A DNA stretch of 38,419 nucleotides from Acetobacteraceae bacterium (GTDB taxonomy: Bacteria; Pseudomonadota; Alphaproteobacteria; Acetobacterales; Acetobacteraceae). The translations under genes and the position numbers were made by a program. The stretch's first letter is position 1, and each line of letters opens with the position of its first letter. The stretch lies in contig JADLHF010000203.1 of NCBI GenBank assembly GCA_020848935.1, positions 1 through 38,419 of the forward strand, given 5' to 3'. Positions 33,944 to 38,419 of this stretch are shown here, piece after piece. The notes under the pieces were generated by a model. That model saw only the letters and a program-made list of their open reading frames with translations, did no database searches and was not told the DNA's origin.

Positions 33944-35149
33944 TCAAGCACCAAAAACCTCCGTCTCCGCCTCGATCCTGGCGGGGTCCAGATCCATGCC
34001 CAGCCCCGGCTGGTCGTTGCACCGGATCAGCCCGTCCACGGGATGCACGGGGTGCAGCAGGAAGTGCTGGTGGATGGCGTTCCATTTCTCCAGGTATTCC
34101 TGGTACGGCGTATGGATCGGCGACTGTGCCAGCGAGAAATGGATGCCGGCCGGGGTGGAATGCCCGTGCGGAATCACCACCAGGTCGGCGGCGGTGGCCA
34201 TGGCGGTGATCTTCAGCGTCTCGGACAGCCCGCCGCACCAGTAGATGTCGGGTTGCAGCACATCCAGCGCGCGGGCATCGATGAACCGCTTGAACCCCCA
34301 GCGGGTGTATTCATGCTCCGCCCCCGAGAGGGGAATGTTCGTCTTGTCCTTGATCGCGCGGTAGCTGTCGATGCGGTCGGGCATGGCGCATTCCTCCAGC
34401 CAGCGCGGGCGGTATTCGGCGATCCGCTCGGCGAGTTCGATCACGTAGGGCGCGTTCATCGACTGCCAGCAGTCGAACATGATGTCGTAGTCATCGCCGA
34501 CGGCCGCGCGCACCGTGCGCACCAGTTCGACGTTCTTCTTCATGCCGTCATGCCCGCTCATCGGGCCGTGACGAAAGAACCATTTCTGCGCCTGGTAGCC
34601 CTGTTCCTTGAACGCGATGGCCCGCGCCCGCACCCGCGCCGGATCCTGGACGTCGAAGCCGAGAGTGGAGATGTAGGCCGGCATGGCATCCCGCGTGGGT
34701 CCGCCGAGCAGCTTGCAGACCGGCACGTTCAGCCAGCGGCCCTTGAGGTCCCACAGCGCGCAATCCATCGCTGAGATCGCCAGCATCGCGTCGCCCTGGC
34801 GGCCATGCACCATGATGCGGTGCATCTGGTCCCACAGCATCTCGTGGGCGATCGGGTCCTTCCCCATCACGATGCGGCGCAGGCTGCGCGCGACGATGCT
34901 GCCGACCGCCTCGCTGATCGGCCCGGCGATGCCGCACACGCCGTCATCGGTGTCGATCTGCAGGAAGCAGGCGTCGATCTGGAAGCGGTGGTCGTCGAGC
35001 TGGAGGCCGCCTTCGTTCTCGTCGCGCCGCTGGGTGCCGCGGTATTCCTCGTAGATGTCGATCGGCCGGACCAGGCGGTCTTCCCAAAGGCGCCCTTTCG
35101 TCGCCATCGTGCCGCGCAGCTTGCGGATGCGTATCGCGGTGATCTTCAT
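33944..35149 (-). CDS. Enolase-superfamily acid-sugar dehydratase (rhamnonate dehydratase-like)
   Basis: This 401-residue mandelate racemase/muconate lactonising enzyme subgroup member would dehydrate an acid sugar using Mg2+. Metal ligands are the Asp in MFDCWQS, the Glu in WLEECAMP and the Glu in SGAEHEYT; the general acid/base region is QKWFFRHGP and the late His in IPHGHSTPAG. The overall order, including KLLGGPTRDAM, DVLQPDIYWCGGLSE and QPGLGMDLD, follows E. coli RhmD. L-rhamnonate is the best guess, but related acid sugars are possible. The start at ATG 35149 gives the expected MKITAIRIRKL strand. No sugar transport or aldolase gene adjoins it. Confidence 0.85.
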   Translation of the reverse strand: MKITAIRIRKLRGTMATKGRLWEDRLVRPIDIYEEYRGTQRRDENEGGLQLDDHRFQIDACFLQIDTDDGVCGIAGPISEAVGSIVARSLRRIVMGKDPIAHEMLWDQMHRIMVHGRQGDAMLAISAMDCALWDLKGRWLNVPVCKLLGGPTRDAMPAYISTLGFDVQDPARVRARAIAFKEQGYQAQKWFFRHGPMSGHDGMKKNVELVRTVRAAVGDDYDIMFDCWQSMNAPYVIELAERIAEYRPRWLEECAMPDRIDSYRAIKDKTNIPLSGAEHEYTRWGFKRFIDARALDVLQPDIYWCGGLSETLKITAMATAADLVVIPHGHSTPAGIHFSLAQSPIHTPYQEYLEKWNAIHQHFLLHPVHPVDGLIRCNDQPGLGMDLDPARIEAETEVFGA

Positions 35150-35211
35150 GTCTCGTCCCCCAGCAGTCCCGGGGCGAGCTTACCAACCGGGTGGCGAATT
35201 GGAACGCCGGT

Positions 35212-35445
35212 TCAGTCGTCGCCGCGCCCGGTCATGCGCGCGATCAGCGCATCCTCGGTGGCCGGGTCCGGCGGGCTGAAGCGGCTTCGGCCGAGCAGGG
35301 CGCGAGTCTTGCGCAACTGATCCACGTAGGCGCGGCACATCGAGCACAGGGCCAGGTGCAGCCGCAGGACCAAGCGCGCGCGCAACGGCAATCCACCTTC
35401 GAGCAGGTCCGACGCCAGTTCGGTCACGTCGCGGCACCTGAGCAC
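35212..35445 (-). CDS. Zinc anti-sigma factor (zf-HC2/ZAS-type), soluble
   Basis: This 77-residue protein starts at GTG 35445 after a strong ribosome site (AAGGAGG). The zinc-binding anti-sigma motif H-x3-C-x2-C appears as HLALCSMC at ~30-37, preceded by the C-R-D-x-x-x helix (RCRDVTELASDLLEG) that usually contacts the sigma factor. There is no membrane segment, so it is a cytosolic sensor, as in RsrA/ChrR-type systems. It is divergent from the sigma factor, an unusual arrangement because most pairs are co-transcribed in tandem. Redox, metal or singlet-oxygen control is possible but not shown. Confidence 0.85.
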   Translation of the reverse strand: MLRCRDVTELASDLLEGGLPLRARLVLRLHLALCSMCRAYVDQLRKTRALLGRSRFSPPDPATEDALIARMTGRGDD

Positions 35446-35567
35446 GCCAGCCTCCTTCGCGGACGACGATCATCGCCCCATCACAACTGGACCACCGGCG
35501 GTGCACGGCGTTACACGCGGGTCGGTTATCTGGTACAGCATTGCCGCATGCAGGGGCCGGATCAAGC

Positions 35568-36332
35568 ATGGATGACGGCGTATTCGACAGCCCGGAATTC
35601 CTTGAACGCCTGCGCCGCGGCGAGGAGGCCGCCTATCGCCGCCTGGTTCGGCGCTTCCACGGCATGCTGGTGGGCGTGGCCAGCGGGGTGATCGGCAGCC
35701 GGGCGCAGGCGGAGGAGGTGGTGCAGGACACCTGGATCGCCGTGTTCAACAACATCGGCGGATTCGAGGGCCGATCCTCGCTCGCCTCCTGGATCTACAC
35801 CATCGCGATCAACCGGGCCCGCACCCGCATCGGCCGGGAGCGCCGCACGGTCGCCCTGCCTTCGGTGCTGGACGGATCGCAGGGTGAGGAGCGGGCGGTG
35901 CCGGCCGCGGCATTCCGCGACAACGGCCACTGGGCCGAGGCGCCGCGGCTGTGGGACGAGCTGGACCCCGAGCGCGTGGTCGCCGGCCGCCAGCTCTGGC
36001 AGCACGTGCAGGACGCGATCGAGTTGCTGCCCGCCGGGCAGAGAGCGGTGATCATCCTGCGCGACATGGAGGATCGGCCGGGCGAGGAGATCTGTGCGCT
36101 GTTGCAGATCACGCCGGAGAACCAGCGGGTGATGCTGCACCGGGCACGCGCGCGCATTCGCGCGGCGATCGACCGTGTCACCGCGCCCACGGCAACCGCG
36201 CCGGCGGCGGCGGCATCCCCGCCCGGGCCGCGGCGCGGCGGCGGCATTGCCACCCGCCTGGCCGCCGCCGGCCGGGCGCTGCGCGCGGCATGGGCGGATG
36301 CGGTGGCTTGCACCCGCGCATGGCCGGCGTAG
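35568..36332 (+). CDS. ECF (sigma-70 family) RNA polymerase sigma factor
   Basis: This 254-residue ECF sigma factor has region 2 at ~10-90 (EEVVQDTWIAVFNNIGGFEG with the usual D-x-x-Q-x-x-W pattern; SLASWIYTIAINRARTRIGRERR) and region 4 at ~140-190 (AIELLPAGQRAVIILRDMEDRPGEEICALLQITPENQRVMLHRARARI), whose helix-turn-helix recognises the -35 element. ATG 35568 is preferred over a TTG at 35541. A Pro/Ala-rich tail of about 60 residues follows region 4, unlike minimal ECF proteins. The partner anti-sigma is the divergent gene; the 122-base gap 35446-35567 should hold both promoters. Confidence 0.88.
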   Translation: MDDGVFDSPEFLERLRRGEEAAYRRLVRRFHGMLVGVASGVIGSRAQAEEVVQDTWIAVFNNIGGFEGRSSLASWIYTIAINRARTRIGRERRTVALPSVLDGSQGEERAVPAAAFRDNGHWAEAPRLWDELDPERVVAGRQLWQHVQDAIELLPAGQRAVIILRDMEDRPGEEICALLQITPENQRVMLHRARARIRAAIDRVTAPTATAPAAAASPPGPRRGGGIATRLAAAGRALRAAWADAVACTRAWPA

Positions 36333-36366
36333 TCTGCCGCAAACCGGCGGACAGGAGCGATCGAGC

Positions 36367-37425
36367 ATGAAACCACGCATTGCCTTCATGGGCGCGGGCG
36401 CCGTCGGCGGCTATGTCGGCGGGCACCTGCATCGCATGGGCCACGACGTGACCCTGATCGATGCCTGGCCGGAGCACGTGGCGGCGGTGCGGGCGAACGG
36501 GCTGGTGCTGACCGGCATGACCGAGGCGGAGAACGTCACCGCGCACCCGCCGATCCTGCATCTGACCCAGGTGCAGGACTTCAGCAAGCAGCGGCCGATC
36601 GACATCTGCTTCATCTCGGTGAAGTCGTACGACACCGAATGGGCGGCGATGATGATGCGCCAGTACCTGGCCCCCGGCGGCTACATGGTGTCCTTGCAGA
36701 ATTGCATCAACGAGGAACGTATCGCCAACATCGTCGGCTGGGGCAGGGTGCTAGGCTGCATTGCCGCCGCCATCTCGGTGGACATGTTCGAGGCCGGGCA
36801 TATCCGCCGCACCGTGCCGAAAGGCGGCGCCAACCACACGGTGTTCCGCGTCGGCGAGGTGCATGGCCGCGTCACCGCGCGTGCCGAGGCGATCGCGGAG
36901 ATGATCGCCGGCATCGACAGCGTGAAGGTCACCACCAATCTGTGGGGTGAGCGCTGGTCGAAGCTGTGCCTGAACGGCATGCGCAACGGCGTCTCGGCCG
37001 CCACCGGGTTGGGCGGCAACGAGATCGACCAGCATGATGCCATCCGCCGCTTCTCCATCCGTCTTGGCGGCGAGGCGGTGCGCATCGGCCAGGCGCTGGG
37101 CTACCAGCTGGAGAATATCGGCAAGCTGCCGCCGGAGAAGCTGGCGCTGGCCAGCGAGGGCGATGTGGGCGCGCTGGCCGAGGTGGAGGCGCTGATGCTC
37201 GCCGGCACCAATGCGGCGGCGCGCAGCAATCTGCAGCGCCCGTCGATGGGGCAGGACATGCTGAAGGGCCGGCGCACCGAGATCGCCTTCATGAACGGCT
37301 TCGTGGCCGAGAAGGGGGCGGAGATCGGCCGCCCGGCCGGCGCGCATGTGCGGTTGACCGAGCTGGTGCAGGCGATCGAGCGCGGCGAGAAGCAGCCGGA
37401 CCCGGCGCATCTGATGACACCGTGA
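36367..37425 (+). CDS. Ketopantoate reductase (ApbA/PanE) family protein, copy 2
   Basis: This 352-residue 2-dehydropantoate 2-reductase-family enzyme starts with the Rossmann loop MGAGAVGGYVGGHLHRMGHD. ISVKSYDTEWAAMMMRQYL corresponds to the NADPH domain end and WSKLCLNGMRNGVSA to the catalytic-lysine region. The C-terminal RPSMGQDMLKGRRTEIAFMNG is the family's substrate-site motif (Ser and Glu). It is longer than the copy at 8312 and only distantly similar, so it may act on a different keto acid. It overlaps the next gene by four bases (GTGA). It follows the sigma factor by 34 bases and may be read through from it. Confidence 0.87.
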   Translation: MKPRIAFMGAGAVGGYVGGHLHRMGHDVTLIDAWPEHVAAVRANGLVLTGMTEAENVTAHPPILHLTQVQDFSKQRPIDICFISVKSYDTEWAAMMMRQYLAPGGYMVSLQNCINEERIANIVGWGRVLGCIAAAISVDMFEAGHIRRTVPKGGANHTVFRVGEVHGRVTARAEAIAEMIAGIDSVKVTTNLWGERWSKLCLNGMRNGVSAATGLGGNEIDQHDAIRRFSIRLGGEAVRIGQALGYQLENIGKLPPEKLALASEGDVGALAEVEALMLAGTNAAARSNLQRPSMGQDMLKGRRTEIAFMNGFVAEKGAEIGRPAGAHVRLTELVQAIERGEKQPDPAHLMTP

Positions 37426-38419
37426 GCGCGACGGCGCCGGCGGGCGAGGGCATCGCGGTCCACGGCCCCTATCCGCGCCGCGCGCTGATCGACCTGTTGA
37501 ACGATGCCGCTGCTGGCACGGGTCCGCGCCACGCCGGCAGCATCGCCACCGGGCTGGCGCAGACCATCGCCCTGCCGGCCCCGCCCACCGGACGGCACAT
37601 GCTGGCGCGCCTGACGCTGAGCGAGTATCCGCCGGACGGGCACTGGGACGCGCCGGATTTCGCCACCGTCACGCCGTGGACCTGCGTGTTCGAGGACGTC
37701 ACGCTGTTCGGCGACGGCGGCATCGTGCTGGCCGGCGGCGCGGTGGTGCAGGACACGCTGGCGCATTGCGAGCCCGGCCGGCAGTGGTTCGCCGACCAGC
37801 CGGACGGGGTTTCGCTGTTCAGCGCCGGCGCGCCTGAGCGCCTGGAGGGGCGTTGGCTGAGCCTGCTGGGCGGCGGGCACTGGAATTTCTATCACTGGAT
37901 GGTCGATGGAATCGGCCGGCTGGCGGCCGCCGATGCCGCGCTGCTGGCGCGGTGCCGCGGCGTGCTGGTGCCGGCCAGCCCGGTGGCGGTGGCCGCCGAG
38001 ACCCTGGCGCGCAGCGGCGTCCTGCGCGCGCGGGAGGTGCGGATGGTGGGGCCGCAGGATGTGTTCCAGTGCGACCGGCTGGTGGTGCCCTGGGCGATGG
38101 CGGCGATGTTCCAGCCGCATCCGCGGTTGGTCTCCTGGCTGGCCGCCCTGGTCCCGCCGGGCGCGCTTGGTCCACGGCGGCGGCTGTATATCGACCGGCG
38201 CGGCGCCAGCAACCGCGTGCTGGCCAATGAAGGCGAGGTGATCGCCGCGCTCGCCCGCTTCGGGGTGGAGGCGGTGGCGCTGGAGGGGTTGGGCCTGGCG
38301 GGACAGGCGGCGCTGTTCGCCGACGCCGAACTGGTGGTGGCGCCGCACGGCGCGGGGCTCGTCAACCTGGTGTTCGCGCCGCGCGACTGCCGCATCGTGG
38401 AGTTGCTGTCCGACGCCTA
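37422..38419 (+). CDS. Glycosyltransferase family 61 protein, N-terminal part (cut by window end)
   Basis: The frame from GTG 37422 stays open to the end of the window, 332 residues without a stop. The GT61/DUF563 signature is clear: NFYHWMVDGIGRL at ~155, the R-R-L-Y-I-D-R-R-G-A-S-N-R segment and the C-terminal APHGAGLVNLVFAPRDCRIVELL. Such enzymes transfer sugars during capsule, LPS or glycoprotein assembly in the cytosol. The start overlaps the stop of the reductase gene. The first ~140 residues are poorly conserved, so the exact start is less certain. A continuing polysaccharide cluster beyond the window is possible. Confidence 0.88.
   Translation, partial: MSATAPAGEGIAVHGPYPRRALIDLLNDAAAGTGPRHAGSIATGLAQTIALPAPPTGRHMLARLTLSEYPPDGHWDAPDFATVTPWTCVFEDVTLFGDGGIVLAGGAVVQDTLAHCEPGRQWFADQPDGVSLFSAGAPERLEGRWLSLLGGGHWNFYHWMVDGIGRLAAADAALLARCRGVLVPASPVAVAAETLARSGVLRAREVRMVGPQDVFQCDRLVVPWAMAAMFQPHPRLVSWLAALVPPGALGPRRRLYIDRRGASNRVLANEGEVIAALARFGVEAVALEGLGLAGQAALFADAELVVAPHGAGLVNLVFAPRDCRIVELLSDA

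Noticed and set aside
36333-36366. Terminator between sigma factor and reductase (GTCTGCCG / CGGCGGAC hairpin)
   Set aside because: The stem is short with one G-T pair, no T tract follows, and the distance to the next start is only a few bases.

Overview
The window is high-GC DNA with tightly packed genes. It most resembles an alphaproteobacterium, and the combination of gene families and AT-rich intergenic palindromes suggests Acetobacteraceae; this is an inference from codon use and gene style, not a database match. About 45 protein genes can be supported, plus two toxin-antitoxin pairs, two GC-rich intrinsic terminators and a dispersed palindromic repeat family. No tRNA, rRNA, CRISPR array, transposase or phage gene was seen.

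Layout. 1-2.5 kb: the end of a hydantoinase/oxoprolinase B gene followed by an N-acyl-D-amino-acid deacylase. 2.5-5.5 kb: membrane and envelope proteins (DUF2142, DedA, a small repeat-rich lipoprotein) and the C-terminal half of a LysE-type exporter. 5.5-7.0 kb: a ResA/thioredoxin-like gene with one in-frame TGA at 5898, in the motif W-A-S-W-U-G-C. A bacterial SECIS-like hairpin lies just downstream, so the gene very probably encodes a selenoprotein. It overlaps a GFA-family gene by four bases. 7.0-9.3 kb: a luciferase-like monooxygenase and a convergent ketopantoate-reductase-like enzyme. 9.5-14.7 kb: a two-gene D-glutamate cyclase system split by a single in-frame TAG, two tandem class I aminotransferases and a double-GNAT protein. 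14.9-17.2 kb: a DUF3574 lipoprotein, a double-CDGSH iron-sulfur protein, a DapA-like aldolase and a ParDE-like module. 17.5-23.1 kb: a metallo-amidohydrolase divergent from a class III aminotransferase and an amidase, then a TrmO-like protein and a methyltransferase.

23.2-32.0 kb is a catabolic stretch: a gamma-glutamyltransferase-like enzyme overlapping a CnbZ-like 2-aminomuconate deaminase, a polysaccharide-deacetylase-family hydrolase, two overlapping amidohydrolase-2 enzymes with a Rieske protein, and a thiolase-like protein with its DUF35 partner. 32-38.4 kb: a Phd/RelE-like module, peptidase T, an acid-sugar dehydratase, a divergent ECF sigma factor/zinc anti-sigma pair, a second ketopantoate-reductase-like enzyme and the start of a GT61 glycosyltransferase.

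Together the genes suggest scavenging of amino acids (including D- and N-acyl forms), amides and aromatic breakdown products. The strongest unusual signal is the selenoprotein gene with its SECIS. Next are the composite palindromes (8.2, 9.4, 14.8, 22.2, 29.5 and 33.9 kb), which act at least in part as bidirectional terminators.
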